Positions 1 to 10,716 of a DNA stretch of 64,000 nt are shown here, piece by piece (the first letter of the stretch is position 1; the number at the start of each line of letters is the position of its first letter). The position numbers and the translations under genes were made by a program. The notes under the pieces are model-generated. The model searched no databases. It saw only the letters and a program-made list of their open reading frames with translations, and was not told the DNA's origin. Location of the stretch: positions 4,362,501 to 4,426,500 of the forward strand of contig OX463827.1 in assembly GCA_949825045.1 (NCBI GenBank), written 5' to 3'. The stretch is from Argyresthia goedartella. Taxonomy: Eukaryota; Arthropoda; Insecta; Lepidoptera; Argyresthiidae.

Positions 1-1
1 G

Positions 2-92
2 AATAAAATAGGTGTATTTCACGTATTTACAATTCGACAGATGAAAAAAGTAAAGAATAGATGTATAAAAACTAAAAGCCTACTTTCCGACA
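2..92 (-). repeat. LTR-like direct repeat, copy 1 (BEL/Pao remnant)
   Basis: This block matches 340-430 in the same orientation with few substitutions. On the minus strand both copies begin TGTCGGAAA, which fits the TG start of an LTR, and a BEL/Pao pol end lies between them. I infer the start of a 3' LTR that continues off the window edge; a simple tandem duplication is the alternative. Confidence 0.5.
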
Positions 93-174
93 TGCCACGG
101 GGCGTTGAAAGCTCGCTTTCAACCATCTTGCCGTAGTAGCAAGAGACAGATCTTACTTAAGAATCTTCTCGCTA

Positions 175-294
175 CTATACTCCTCCGGCCCTCCTTACGT
201 CCGCCACTCGACTGATCCCATCAGGACCCGGGTATATGGCGAAGATTCTGCCGAGCTTCCATTGAAGTGGCTTCCATCCGTTTCGAAGGACGAT
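175..294 (-). pseudogene. BEL/Pao retrotransposon pol C-terminal fragment
   Basis: The minus strand encodes about 39 residues ending at a TAG, with the motif PLQWKLGRI followed by YPGPDGISRVADV. This pattern (W-x-LGR, then PG-x-DG-x-x-RV) is typical of the domain that closes the BEL/Pao polyprotein after the integrase core. Nothing upstream of it is preserved: the sequence runs directly into an LTR-like block at 340-430, so protease, RT and the integrase core have been lost. It is a deletion derivative. The family call rests on the motif alone. Confidence 0.6.
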
Positions 295-339
295 TTTTGG
301 ACTGTGCAGCTCTTATAAAGATGGAAAATCAGTTAGGAG

Positions 340-430
340 AATAAATTTGGTGTATTTCACGTATTTACAATTTGACAGATGAAAGAAAGTGAAGAAAAAA
401 GGTATAAAAACTAACAGCCTATTTCCGACA
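340..430 (-). repeat. LTR-like direct repeat, copy 2 (BEL/Pao remnant)
   Basis: Second copy of the 2-92 block. It sits upstream (minus strand) of the pol fragment, consistent with a 5' LTR start joined to the pol end by a large internal deletion. The end at 430 abuts the LINE fragment that starts near 436. Confidence 0.5.
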
Positions 431-435
431 GATTT

Positions 436-1858
436 CTTTAAATAATTACAAAATTATTAACAGCAGTGCTGAGTTAGATTTATATAATCTTGAACATTGT
501 AACATCTCTTTTTTTACAAAGACACTTTAATAGGGCTTTTAGATTGCTCATACGGTAATTTCAAAATTTCCAGAGGTAGTAAAGAATGCACTGACCCTTG
601 AAAAAAAATCTAATTTTCGCGATTCCAAACCGATAGCTTGTGATTATTTCTTAGGTTCACATTACAGCTATCGCTAAATTTGGAATTTTGTAAGGTTTAT
701 GCGTACATATACTTATATTTTCGAAAGTAAATTGACAAGCTACAGTAAGTATGTAAATTTCTTTAGAAAGCTCTCTTAGGGAGTCTGTGCGTTTTAAATT
801 ATAAATTGCTCAAATAGGTTTTTTTCTTTTATATAAAAATTCCTTTTCCCCACAACCAGATTTCATAGAACATATCACAATGAAAGTTACTAAAATAGAC
901 CTGACTAGCTATTAAAGGACTTCTCAGGGCGGGTCTCCTTAGCGGGCCCATAAGACTTTGAAGATCTAATTACTCGCCGTGAGAGTTATTTAACGACGTC
1001 GATATACCGTGCACTTTGTCCTCACCCTAGACCTCTGATCTGGCTCCAATGCGACGAGGCCAGGTAAGCCTGGCAATCTTCTTGCTTCACTGCTCAAGCC
1101 AAACTTGAGATTACCGCCAGATCAAGTGTTATTTCTCTACTTAATTCTAAACGCACGGACCTCCTAGCGACGTTTCCAACACACGTGCGACCGTTTAGAT
1201 AAACCACAGAGTAATCACACTAAACATCCTGGGGCTGACACCCTTTCAATATACGAGGGTGGATACCTTCAGGTTATATTCAAGTACACTCGAGGGTCTG
1301 CAAGCTATTCTTCGCGAAGCTGCACTTCGGCCGACCACGGCAATGACATTCAGCAAACAAACTCGCGGTTGGATGGCAACATCCCTATCTAGCTATCGGT
1401 TCAAAACGAAGGAAGACTTCACAAACTTAGGCGTGGCACAAATATTCTTCAATTCGCTGCGAGGTTGTTCATCAGCTAGCAAAACTCGCGGTTGGAAGAC
1501 CGGTTTCTTATAAACTTCCGTATTCCTAGGCGGGAAAGCCCTCGTGATCATTCACGGCAATTTTACAACAGGCTCGCGATCGATATTTTTTCGACTCACA
1601 CGTGTAACTGACGGTCGGAAATTACATTTTTTTTATCACAGACCCAAACGTAGGGCGAAACCGCAAATAGGCCCGTTTGGTTCTAAACACTAGCTATAGC
1701 TACATCCGTATTTTGTGTGATGTTCATTACTGCGTAACCCGCAGAACTTAATCAACTAGCTAATTTATCTATGTGGGGTCCCCACTGCACTTGGTTATTC
1801 CAAGTTTTTTTTTCTAGCTAGCTAATTCTAGCTTGTTGCTGACTAACACTAAACTGGT
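436..1858 (-). mobile_element. Jockey-like LINE 3' fragment, split by an insertion
   Basis: Positions 436-912 and 1689-1858 align in order with the 3' part of the longer LINE at 51230-51935, allowing for many substitutions. Homology stops at about 912 and resumes at 1698 without loss. The two halves are separated by the unclassified insertion 913-1688. The fragment covers the RT C-terminal region and is not translatable as a whole. Confidence 0.75.
913..1688. mobile_element. Unclassified 776-bp insertion with 9-bp target duplication
   Basis: The insert interrupts a LINE copy and is flanked by perfect direct repeats ACTAGCTAT at 904-912 and 1689-1697. Removing the insert and one repeat restores a gap-free alignment to the LINE copy at 51725-51770. 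I see no terminal inverted repeats, no poly(A) and no known protein; an 84-codon ORF at 1259-1513 resembles nothing I know. A 9-bp duplication fits some Mutator-like elements and also many LINEs and SINEs, so the class is open. Confidence 0.6.
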
Positions 1859-2753
1859 CTCCATAGTAGTCGATAGTAGTGGATAGTAGTCGATACGTGT
1901 CGAACGGAACTTTTCGATAATTTATCGATAGTGACTATATGACAATAGGTTACCATCACGGTTACCTATACATATATCGACATGTGCCGAATGATAAATA
2001 TCGAATTTGACAAAATTTCGCCATTCTGAGAATCGCGGTCCAGAAGTGGGCAAAATTTATACATTTATAACAATAATTAATTGATCTACAATATTTTTAG
2101 AGGAAAACATTTCATCATGAAGATTTTTCAAATATCATGTCAGATATGTAATCCGAATAAATCTAACTTTGACCCCTTATGTGTTTGCATGCATGCACAC
2201 CTCTGCATGCATAATTTTTCCATAGGGTTGAAAATATGACGGCAAATATGTCAAATAAAGGGTTAGACTGCATTATCACAAATAGTGCAAAGAAACAAAT
2301 AATAACAAGAAAATGTAACGCCTTTTGTGTTCAAATATCGATTTTGTGATTTAACTGTGAAGATTAATTACCTGCCAAAGTTTGTAGTCTTGAACCAAGA
2401 GAAATATTTCTAGAGGACCTTCTTTAGAAAATCACAGAATATCTTAGCTCAATTTTTAAGCGACGAAAAAACGGAAGAGATTCTCAAGTCGACGCGTTTA
2501 TTTTTTTACAGAGTAATCCGATTTTGATAAATATTTTTTTATTGGAAAGTGTATACCCTGAAGTAAGTTCCATATAAATTTGAAAAAAAAACATCCCTAA
2601 GGGTGGGAAAATAGAGGTGTTTTATTGTTCACTCACAAATTTTAGTGCCGATTTTTGCATTGCTATAAAAATATTTATATATTATAGATAGCCAAAAAAA
2701 TTTAAAAATAAAATCATTTTAACAAAAGAAAAACCTTTTTTATTTAATTATTA
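1859..2753. other. AT-rich stretch without recognised genes
   Basis: Contains short direct repeats of a GATAGTAGT type near 1865-1890, several ATCGATA-like motifs around 1915-2005, and a CATGCATGC palindromic patch near 2188-2212. No coding signal or element end could be recognised. Confidence 0.5.
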
Positions 2754-3850
2754 TTATAACCGTTGGCTGTCCAATTTTTCAGGCACAGACGCACCCGAAT
2801 TAAGAGTAGTCCAGGCCGCCAAAGCATCGACCGCATAAGGTATGGTTGCCTTGTCACCATCTGAGGAAATAATCTTAGTGACAAGGTCCAAGAGCCCTTC
2901 CGCCAATGCCAGGAAAGCTGGAAGATTCACATCACGTGCGCGCCTTAATCCCAATCCACCATTCCGTATGGGTAAGGAAGCTTGGTCCCATTGGTCCAAA
3001 TTGAGGGAGAAATTCAACAGGCACTCCACTACCTCCTTCAACACACAATCAAAAGCGTCAGTTTGCACAGTGTGAAGCCATGTCGGTACCGTGCGTAAAA
3101 TATATGTGAGCTTAGGAACGGCAAAACAGACACTAAAATAGACAGATAGTAAAATAAAAGCGACGTGCGCTGACAGCAGCTTCAACCTCTCCCTAGCAAA
3201 CAGGACAAGCTATCCCTGAAGCCTTCTCGCCTCGAAGGCTTCAGGGATAGCTTCAGGGAAAATGGGAGAATCCAAGAGGTTGAAGGTGTGGGTTTGTTAA
3301 CTCTTTGAGCCCGGGAATTTACTGGTGTTGATATCTAACCCTATTTCCCGTAAGTGTGGAATGAAGGTGAGAAGATCCTGCTATACTTCCTCCGGGGTAC
3401 CCCCAAGTGCACCGTCATCTAGGTACCAGATGTTCAGCGGAGATTTAAGCTTATAGATTACCTTTTGTATGGCCAGGCAGAAAATTAATGGGCCCAATGA
3501 ATCACCCTGCTGTGCACCAACCTGGGGAAAGAATGAGGGATTCGTTAAAATACAGGTTTGAAGGCAAGGAGTAGATCTGAAAGTGGTAAGGAAAGAGGCA
3601 AAGCACTTTCTCCCTTACTTCGCCTAGAAGAACATCACGCTCTACAGAGTTGAATGCATTTTTGATGTCTAATTTTTATATGACGCAATCTGTGTTTTTG
3701 GGATCCATAGAGAAAGCTCGAATAGCATGGATGGCAGCCTCACAACCTAATCTAGTGCCAAATCCTAACTGATATGGTTGAAGATAAGCAGTTATGACCT
3801 CTAGCACAGCTCGGCACCCAAGTTTGGCCGTTAAGCGGCGAAATTTTTAT
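2754..3850 (-). pseudogene. LINE reverse transcriptase remnant (YLDD type)
   Basis: Read on the minus strand, the frames successively give LGFGTRLGCEAAIHAIRAF, LDIKNAFNSVERD, GAQQGDSLGPLIFCL, a WYLDDGALGG active-site box, and a C-terminal part with WDQASLPIRNGGLGLRRARD. This is the order of non-LTR RT palm and thumb motifs, with YLDD in place of the common (F/Y)ADD. Frames change several times and stops occur, so it is dead. A second fragment of the same family lies at 54400-54735. No endonuclease was seen; I do not assign a clade. A hairpin at 3208-3252 interrupts the coding region. Confidence 0.7.
3208..3252. repeat. Perfect 19-bp hairpin, 7-nt loop
   Basis: Arms 3208-3226 and 3234-3252 are exact reverse complements around the loop TCGCCTC. 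It falls inside the LINE RT remnant and is probably a local inverted duplication. Confidence 0.85.
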
Positions 3851-4034
3851 TTAACCTTAATAACTAACTTCTTAAATCTACGTAAGTGTACCTACGTATA
3901 TATTTTTATTATTATTTTGAGTTTTTAATTAACCTTAATATCTCGTTCTTAAACTAATTTAAGTATACTAACCAAAAATTACTTATGTATACTTACATAA
4001 GTTTAAGAAGTTAGTTACTAAGGTTAAATAAAAA
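3844..4034. mobile_element. MITE-like palindromic element (191 bp)
   Basis: The first and last roughly 55 bp are inverted copies of each other with few mismatches, beginning TTTTTATTTAACCTTA at one end and its complement at the other. No ORF. The target duplication is not resolvable in the A/T-rich flanks. Confidence 0.65.
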
Positions 4035-4212
4035 ACGTTTATTATTTTTTAGTTTTCAGTTTTTTCGGCGATTTATTATTTTTTGTAAAAAAGTTTTTCT
4101 TATTTTTGAGTTATTTCTTTTAATATTTAATCAGAAACAGTACCGATATATACCTATATATCATAAACTATGTGTCAGTACGTCTATACTATTAATCAAA
4201 TTGTTCTCTTGT

Positions 4213-4640
4213 GGTGATACGAAAAAAATGGGGGTTTTTTCGAATCCATTTACTCCACTATAAAGTTATCTACAGATTTGATTTTTGGGTTAACGTTTAT
4301 TGAGTATTCATTTGAGATTCTCACTAAAGGTAAACGTTATTGGATGAAATGTTCTCGATTGAATTTTATTACGAAAATACTTCTAAATTATCTTATTTTT
4401 TCCTGTAATTCAGAAACCATAACTTATTTCATTGCGAAATTTCATTCATACTGTAGATATTATATATTCGTAAACTCTCCTTGATTTTTTTAGGACAAAA
4501 TGGCGTCGTTTATTTTTAAAGATTTTTATGTCTGTTTTTAAGTCGAGTGCATTGTTTGCACTCTCTTTTCTTTCTTATGTGGAACTAATTAACGCTATTG
4601 CTTTCGTTTACATTATCATTTTTATTCACTAAAAATATAA
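4213..4640. mobile_element. MITE of the GGTGATACGAA family, worn copy
   Basis: Aligns along its length to 46041-46501. It starts with GGTGATACGAAAAAAAT, but the right end is eroded (TTTTATTCACTAAAAATAT in place of the TTCGTATCACC end), and neither end keeps the TTAA seen in the other two copies. A 68-codon ORF inside is a by-product of the repeat (see rejected items). Confidence 0.7.
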
Positions 4641-4656
4641 ATCACTCCAAGGAAGC

Positions 4657-5092
4657 CGTTTATGCAACCGATACGATACAGATACCGATATATCGGCGAT
4701 ATTGTAGGTTTGCCGATATATCGGCATCGGCGATATTTTTATGGCCGACGATACTTTACTTTTGATGATGATGATGATGATACAGCGATACTTTTGAATT
4801 TTTCGCTTTAAAATGTTATGTAAACGCGCGGGTTGTCTCGTCTATTTCGTGCAAACGAGGCACGAACTATGCCTGGGGGAAGCCCCGCGCTCTATTTTTA
4901 AACAAATATCTGATAAATATTAATTTTAATAACTGTCTATATTTTTATATTACCTTATAAAAATTAACCTGACTTGTTTATTTCATTTAATTCAATAAGC
5001 GTATCGGTATCGGTATCAGTATCGCCGATATTTTTATAAGCGTATCAGTATCAGTATCGTATCGGCAAAAAGGCGTATCGTTGCATCCCTAG
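4657..5092. mobile_element. hAT-like MITE with ATCGGTATC-rich ends
   Basis: The right end is GTATCGTTGCATCCCTAG, the common hAT-type terminus, and the left end has an imperfect complement (TATGCAACCGATACGATAC). Both subterminal regions carry many copies of GATACCGATA/TATCGGTATC, and a (GAT)n run lies at 4763-4779. No transposase is present. An 8-bp duplication could not be confirmed. Confidence 0.55.
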
Positions 5093-5159
5093 TTTTATCA
5101 TCGTATTTGTTTTTATAAGCACAAAGTCTGGCAAACTTAAACTGGTTCAAACTTAAGAT

Positions 5160-5290
5160 ATATTCATTATTCTTTATTAAACACAATAATTTAAAAATAT
5201 ACATTAGGAGAAAATATAAGAACAAAGGCGAGCTTATTTCTAAAAAGAGATTTCTTCCAGAAAACCAAGGCGTGATAGAACAATTTGTTA
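5160..5290 (-). mobile_element. LINE 3'-end fragment with conserved stem-loop
   Basis: The minus strand contains GGAAGAAATCTC, a short loop, and AAATAAGCTCGCC, followed by an A-rich tail with AATAAAGAATAATGAA. The same module occurs at 11053, 17320, 38591, 40816, 45721 and 60591. I infer the 3' UTR of one LINE family. Confidence 0.6.
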
Positions 5291-5398
5291 TGAAAGGTTG
5301 CTCAATATCTAATTAATAAAGTACACATAATTAAATTAATATCTATAAAATAAGGAAAATAAAATACATATAGCTACTAATTAAGTACTGTAGGGGTC

Positions 5399-5711
5399 TT
5401 ATGCACTTCTCTGAGACTACCTATACTTGAATTATAAATTATAAGACTTGACTGGTGTTGACTTGTGTTTTTATTTAACACTTTGTATAAAAGGGATCCA
5501 CAACTGGCTCGATAGCCATTACGCTAATCCTCACTATATAATTTAGCTCAGTCGCTGGCCGAAGCCTAAGGTGAAGTGTGTCAAATTGACTTCTCATATC
5601 CAAGCCTCTTTCTTTTTAAAACTACAAAATAAGTAACAGTGTCAAAGTGAACACCCACTCTAAAGAGGCCCGTATACAATATAATCGCCTAAACAAATAT
5701 CGAACGTAACA
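5399..5711 (-). repeat. Probable 3' LTR of the Ty3/gypsy element
   Basis: On the minus strand the segment starts TGTTACG and ends CCCCTACA, immediately after a purine-rich tract and downstream of integrase. A TATA-like CTTTTATACAAAG followed by AATAAA lies inside. The matching 5' LTR was not found in the window, so the outer boundary is an inference. Confidence 0.5.
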
Positions 5712-5730
5712 ATCATAGCCCCCTCACTTC
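5712..5730 (-). promoter_or_regulatory. Polypurine tract of the gypsy element
   Basis: Minus-strand GAAGTGAGGGGGC lies directly upstream of the TGTTACG LTR start, the expected position of the plus-strand primer for LTR retrotransposons. Confidence 0.5.
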
Positions 5731-5776
5731 AAAAAAAAATTTTTCAACGGAAAAAAAATTAGACCTCCCAACGATC

Positions 5777-6244
5777 TCAATGACCTTGTATGGTCCTTGA
5801 TACAGACGTGCCAACTTCATACATCTTCCCGTTATCCGCCTTGGTACGTAGGTATAACATAACTAAGTCATTCACCCGGAACGATCTGGGTTTTGATCTC
5901 ATATCGTAATACCGTTTTTGTACACGCTGTGCGTTCGCAATATTCCCTAACGCCTTAGTCAGCAGCCTACCCATACGATTTACCCTTTCATCTATCGTTT
6001 CGTCTAAACCAACTGCGTTTAATCCTAATGATCGATCCACCACTGAGCACGGTTCCCTACCAAATAAAATATTATACGGCGACACTTTCGTTGATGCCTG
6101 CACGCTAGTGTTATACGCATGTACTACCAAAGGTAAAACTGAGCACCATTGCCTTTGATTACTATCTAAATATTTTGATAACATCGAAGTTAACGTTCTA
6201 TTCATTCGTTCTACCAAACCGTTACTTTGTTTAGTGTTTCCCAT
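5777..6244 (-). pseudogene. Ty3/gypsy integrase C-terminal half
   Basis: About 155 residues. The N-terminal portion carries SNGLVERMNRTL, which includes the third acidic residue (E) of the DDE integrase core, followed by WCSVLPLVVHAYNTS and the SPYNILFGREP motif. A basic, hydrophobic tail with DLVMLYLRTK follows. The two aspartates of the catalytic triad are missing because homology ends at 6244, so the first Met is not a true start. Sequence 6245-6496 does not encode the missing core. Confidence 0.75.
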
Positions 6245-6496
6245 ATATTAAATGACGCGCTCGAGTAACTCGCAAAATAGCTGAGTGGCCACCCGGGCTA
6301 TTGAGAAAATTTATGTCACCCGCAGGTCAGTCTTAAAATTTTTAAAATATTACCAAATAAATTGTAAATAAACTTTGCTCATAAACAAATATTATAGTGA
6401 TTATTAATCATTTTTCTATAATTTGCCTTATTCAATGCAGATTTAGCATTCCTAAATTAACAGTTTTAAATACAGAGTATTCCTAAATCAGCCAAC
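6245..6496. other. Non-coding filler replacing the integrase core
   Basis: AT-rich sequence lying between the zinc-binding domain and the integrase C-terminal half, where about 100 residues of DDE core should be. It has no integrase homology I can see; a deletion with filler, or an insertion within a deletion, would explain it. Confidence 0.5.
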
Positions 6497-7003
6497 TTAG
6501 CCTTTTATCTTTATTGGCGTCAAATCTGCTACGCTTTTAACTAATTTCCTTTCTTGACACGGCACGCACGAAGCTATATAACGCTCTATCTCCTTATCGG
6601 CTTTCGGCATGAAATATTTCGACCGAAACCTCTTCAACGTCTTTGCGAGACCCAAATGACCTCCTGTCCACGCCTCATCATGTAATTCGTTCATTACATT
6701 TTGAAACAAAAACCTAGGCAATACTAATACCTCCCTAACTTCTCCATCTCTACGTACGTTTTTATATAATAAATTATTTCTCAAACAAAAACCGCTACGC
6801 CACGCTTCCGGACGTTCGCTCAACCGCGTTAACCATCTACTACAAAATGAATCGTTCTCTTGATCTGCCTGTAACGACTCTACATTAATACTAAAAACTT
6901 CCAAACCATCATCATCAGGTTCAGAACGAGAAGAAGACTGAGGTCCTTCTGTTTCCCGTTTCCCTTCTTCCATTAGCGGATTCCTACTCAAAAAATCTGC
7001 CAC
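6497..7003 (-). pseudogene. Ty3/gypsy RNase H end and integrase H2C2 zinc finger
   Basis: Starts with ADFLSRNP, the hallmark at the end of gypsy RNase H, passes through a charged linker, and then shows an H2C2 integrase zinc-binding module: HDEAWTGGHLG, then CVPCQERK. The reading frame is open over 168 codons. It ends where the integrase core should begin. Together with 6984-7286 and 5777-6244 it defines one minus-strand gypsy pol in three disconnected pieces. Confidence 0.8.
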
Positions 7004-7286
7004 TACATTGCTTTTCTCCCTGCATCAATACTGCACCTAACGCCTCGTTAGACGCATCTACATACACTCTCGTAGTAACCGACTTATCCCCCGAATAATA
7101 GGAAAGTATTGGCGCACTACACATAACCTTCTTAATATAATCGAACGAATTCTGAAATTCTTCATTCCATTGAAACTTTACCCCCTTTTTCATTAATTTA
7201 GTGAGAGGTAACGATATTCTCGCAAAATTCGATACAAATTTTCTATAATAAGAAAATAAACCTAATAATTGTTCCACATGTACCAC
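6984..7286 (-). pseudogene. Ty3/gypsy RT thumb and start of RNase H
   Basis: Contains LLGLFSYYRKFVSNFA and PLTKLMKKG..FQW, typical of the gypsy RT C-terminal region, then VYVDASNEALGAVLMQ, the start of RNase H with its first catalytic Asp. The frame then jumps to the RNase H end at about 7003, so the central RNase H has been deleted. The N-terminal RT is absent: the element is cut at about 7287 by the abutting LINE. Confidence 0.8.
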
Positions 7287-7289
7287 ATA

Positions 7290-8800
7290 TAAACCTGTAC
7301 ATAGAGTTTACATATAACAATAATAATATACATACTACAACTATCACCAAAGAGAGAGGAAGTGCTCTTTTACCCGGTTTTTGAAAGAGAAAATAGTGGG
7401 ACTGCTTCTTATAGTACAAGGCATAAGGAAGTGCGTTCCACAGTCGGACCGCCTGCAACCCGAAGGAGTGCTCATATGCGAAAGTGGTATGCCTTGGAGT
7501 GGCTAAGAATGAGACCGTGTGAGATCTCCGGTGCCAATCTCCTGAAAAGCGATACTCAAAGCGGTCTCGAAGGTAGCTGTGATAGCGCGGATTTTTCAAT
7601 ATATTGAAAAGATAAGAAAAAATAGAAGTAGAAATAATAGTCTCGGCGGCGACGAGTTAGAAGCGAATTTGCGATATTGAGAAACATGATCGAATTTACG
7701 CTGGCCGAAGATAAACCGAATCCCGAGATTCTGAAGTCGTTCGAGTTTGTTCAGTAGATCTTCGTTCGCGCTCGCCCAACAAACATAGGCCTAGTCTATT
7801 AGCGGCAGGAGAAGGGACTGAGCAAGGGTGATTTTGGTCTGCCGCGGCAAGAAGTACTGCAGACGCCTGAGGGGGTGAAAAGACGCAGAGATCCATCTGC
7901 TGACCTCGCTGATATGTGGAGACCAAGACAGCTCTCTTGGTCAAAAATAACTCCCAAGGTTTTTCGCCTTGTCTGTGTACTCTATTGTGATGCCAGCATA
8001 TGAAAGAGGAACCATGGGTTTTTGTAACAAAAAAGCGTGGCCTGGTTCCTAAAATCATGGCTTGTGATTTGGTCGGGTTTACCAACAGCCCGTATGCTGA
8101 GGCCCAGTCTTTCACATTCTCGAGGTCAGTATTCAGTGCCTCTACGGATGAAACTACATCACAGGTGAAAAAGTGGCGATAAATTTGTAGATCGCTGAGT
8201 ACAGATGATACGAAGAAGACAGGACTTCGGAGATGGATTTGACAAAGACTGAAAAAAAGAAGAGGAGAGAGAATACCACTTTGAGGCACTCTTGAGGAAA
8301 GATCACACCATTGAGTTTCGGTCACTTCAGATTTAAAGCCGTGCTGACGACCTCTCAGGTATGAGTCAAAATCAACGAAGTTAAAGGCATTGCTGAAGTC
8401 AAACAGGGCCAGCACCGTGACCAACCTCTGATCACTGGCCAGCTGTATGTCTTTGCTGACTTTCAGGAGATCTGTGTTAGCACTAACCCTGCCCTGTGTG
8501 AACCCAGTTGGAAAGGATCGATAATTTTGTTTGATCAAAGGTAGGAGGAGGTGAGTTGAGAGTGGACAACGGATTCTAGGACTTTGGAGAGAATAGGTAA
8601 GATAGATGTGGGCCTATAGTCTTTGAAGGAGGAGGGATTGGCCTTTTTGGGCAGTGGGATGAGTAGTGCTTTCTTCCACAGACTAGGAAAAGTTATATCC
8701 GATATAGCGACGTTGATAATGTTGGTGATTGGAGGGAGCAACTCTTCAAGGACGCTGTGGATCATCTGATAGCTGACGTTGTCGCCACCAGCAGATTAGA
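7290..8800 (-). pseudogene. Jockey-superfamily LINE RT, 5'-truncated
   Basis: Minus strand, in three frames. 8535-8765 encodes the RT finger motif LPKKANPSSFKDYRP. 7696-8538 carries GFTQGR, LALFDFSNAFN and, after a frame change, VPQSGILSPLLF, with the C-terminal thumb following. 7243-7599 gives SFGLQAVRLWNALP, the usual end of such proteins. Several frameshifts and a lost FADD box make it dead. The 5' end is cut near 8800 in the palm/finger region, typical of target-primed reverse transcription. It joins the gypsy remnant at about 7287. Confidence 0.75.
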
Positions 8801-9450
8801 AAATATTTAATTAGTCGCCTTTTAAAGCCCTTAATTTTGATTAGCCACTCGGGGGTCTTGAAAAAAGTTTTTTTAGCCCGCACATTAAAGCGCATTAAAA
8901 TCGCATTTTTTTTAATTGTATTTACTCAGTGATGTTTGCGGCATTAAGACAAATCTAATGACGTATGAGAACAGAACAGATACGTATATAAATACAGTTC
9001 AAACACACCCCGCCTCTTTTTCACTTCGATGCGGTCGGGAAATGAAATGTCCACTGTTGAGAGGTTTCCACGTGCATTTTTCTCACTAATCTGAGGTGCT
9101 CTTGCTCACGCGACTCATGTTTCTGCTACTCGGAAAGGTATACCCATATCCTTGCCTTAGTAGAGTTCTATCGCGTCGGGCGCAGTTTTTCATTGTTGTT
9201 AAGGTTTCCCAACAAACAAGAGTTGTAGTTTGATCTAGAAGAAGCGTTGGCATTTTCATGGATAATAATAATAATATTAGTCTAGACGCTCATTTCACTT
9301 ACAAACGTACTGCATACAAAGCCCCACGCCCTTCTTCCAGACATCCACTTCCTCGACATTCGTAAGACATTTTAAATATAATAGTTGCACAATTTTAGTA
9401 ATTTTTCAAAAGTGAGCACAACAATGCCACTACCATCATATGGGAAAAAG
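8801..9450. other. No gene recognised
   Basis: AT-rich sequence with no element end or coding region that I can identify. Confidence 0.4.
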
Positions 9451-9640
9451 TTTTGTGGGGTTCCATTCCCCAAGGGTGCCAAACGGGACCTTATTACTAA
9501 GGCTCATCTTTCCGTCTGTCAGTCTGGCCGTCCGTCCGTCAGCGGACTGTAGCTCATAAACCGTCATAGGTAGAGAGTTGAAATGTTCACAGAATGTTCA
9601 GCAACAAAATATTATATAGCAGCAAATAATAATCTACATG
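9451..9640 (+). repeat. Interspersed 'gggttccg' repeat, copy 1
   Basis: Shares the order GGGTTCC, AAGGGTGCCAAACGGGACC, TATTACTAAG, a run of GTCCGTC units, CTGTAGCTCATAAACCGT and GTTGAAATGTTCACAGA with the copy at 35449-35660, with many substitutions. A related copy is at 59669-59970. No coding capacity; widespread in Lepidoptera as far as I know. Confidence 0.65.
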
Positions 9641-9717
9641 AGATTTTATAAATTTAAGAGGGTCATGTGTGTTAACACCCGGGGCGTGTTACAAATCATA
9701 TCATGTTTCTAATATGG

Positions 9718-10170
9718 TTTATCTACACACGTATCATAAACCCTCTTTACTACGTACAAAAACCGCACGTTACGATCAGCATAATGTTAAACTACTTGGT
9801 AAAAACTCATTTCTTATCTGAAAAATTACACATAATGGTCTTTATGTGTAGTTTTTCTACATATTATGACATTCAAATTTCGAACGCCGACGCCCGCCTG
9901 CGTGCCGCCCCTAGTTTGTCTATGAAGTTGGTACTACAGAACAAGCTAAACAACTGCAGAGCCACAATGCCGGTCAAACATGCGGTTCCAAAACACATCA
10001 GTGAGCTTATGATATGTGTGTAGATAAACTAGTGTATGTAACTGTACATAATTAGGCATTAAAACTATCGAGTGATATTATTATGAAACTCGCCTTCGGC
10101 TCGTTTCATAAACCCACTCTCGAGTATTAATGCCGTCCATTATGTAGCAGTCACATAAACTACTATTTCT
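9718..10170 (+). mobile_element. Composite MITE family, copy a
   Basis: Two modules in tandem. The large one (9718-10026) is bounded by TTTATCTACACACGTATCATAA and its near complement and carries an internal palindrome around TTACACATAATGGTC. The small one (about 10028-10168) is itself palindromic, centred on GAAACTCGCCTTCGGCTCG, with ends TAGTGTATGTAAC and CATAAACTACTA. The same order recurs at 33299-33750 and 37755-38190. No transposase. Confidence 0.75.
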
Positions 10171-10462
10171 GCAATTGTTTAGCTTTATTGTAGTACCAAC
10201 TTCTCGCAGGCGGGCGTCGGCGTTCGAAATTTGAATGTCAGTACCAACTTCACAGACAAACTAGGGACGGCACGCGGATGGGCGTCGGCGTTCGAAATTT
10301 GAATGTCATTATATGTAGAAAAACTACACATAAAGACCATTATGTGTAGTTTTCCAGATACGAAACGACATTTTACCAAGTAGTTTAACATGATGCTGAT
10401 CGTAACGTGTGGTTTTTGAACGCAGTAAAGAGGGTTTATGATACGTGTGTAGATAACCTACT
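10171..10462 (-). mobile_element. Composite MITE family, copy b (large module only, inverted)
   Basis: Reverse orientation relative to copy a and directly adjacent to it. It belongs to a subfamily with an internal duplication of the block containing GCGTCGGCGTTCGAAATTTG, also present at 62920-63008 and 33510-33600. It ends with GATACGTGTGTAGATAA. Confidence 0.7.
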
Positions 10463-10716
10463 ATTGTGGTGGCGTTATTGGTTTGCGATAGCGCAATCTA
10501 TAAGATCTGCAGAGACAGCAATAATTCAAAGACAAGCTTTGCTATGAATAGACATTTCTACCAGAAATGCAATTAACGTTGCTCTTGCTTTAATCATCCT
10601 GAAATTGGGGCAGTCAATAATCAGATTAAACAATTATATACTAATTGGATTTGTTGTTATATCGGCCGACAAAGTAAGTGCCGACTGATTCGCTTCTGCT
10701 TATATATAGGTATTAA

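Noticed and set aside
9703..10023. 106-codon ORF, with similar frames at 10185-10391, 33544-33765 and 62837-63289
   Set aside because: All fall in copies of the composite MITE and appear in different strands and frames; no conserved protein.
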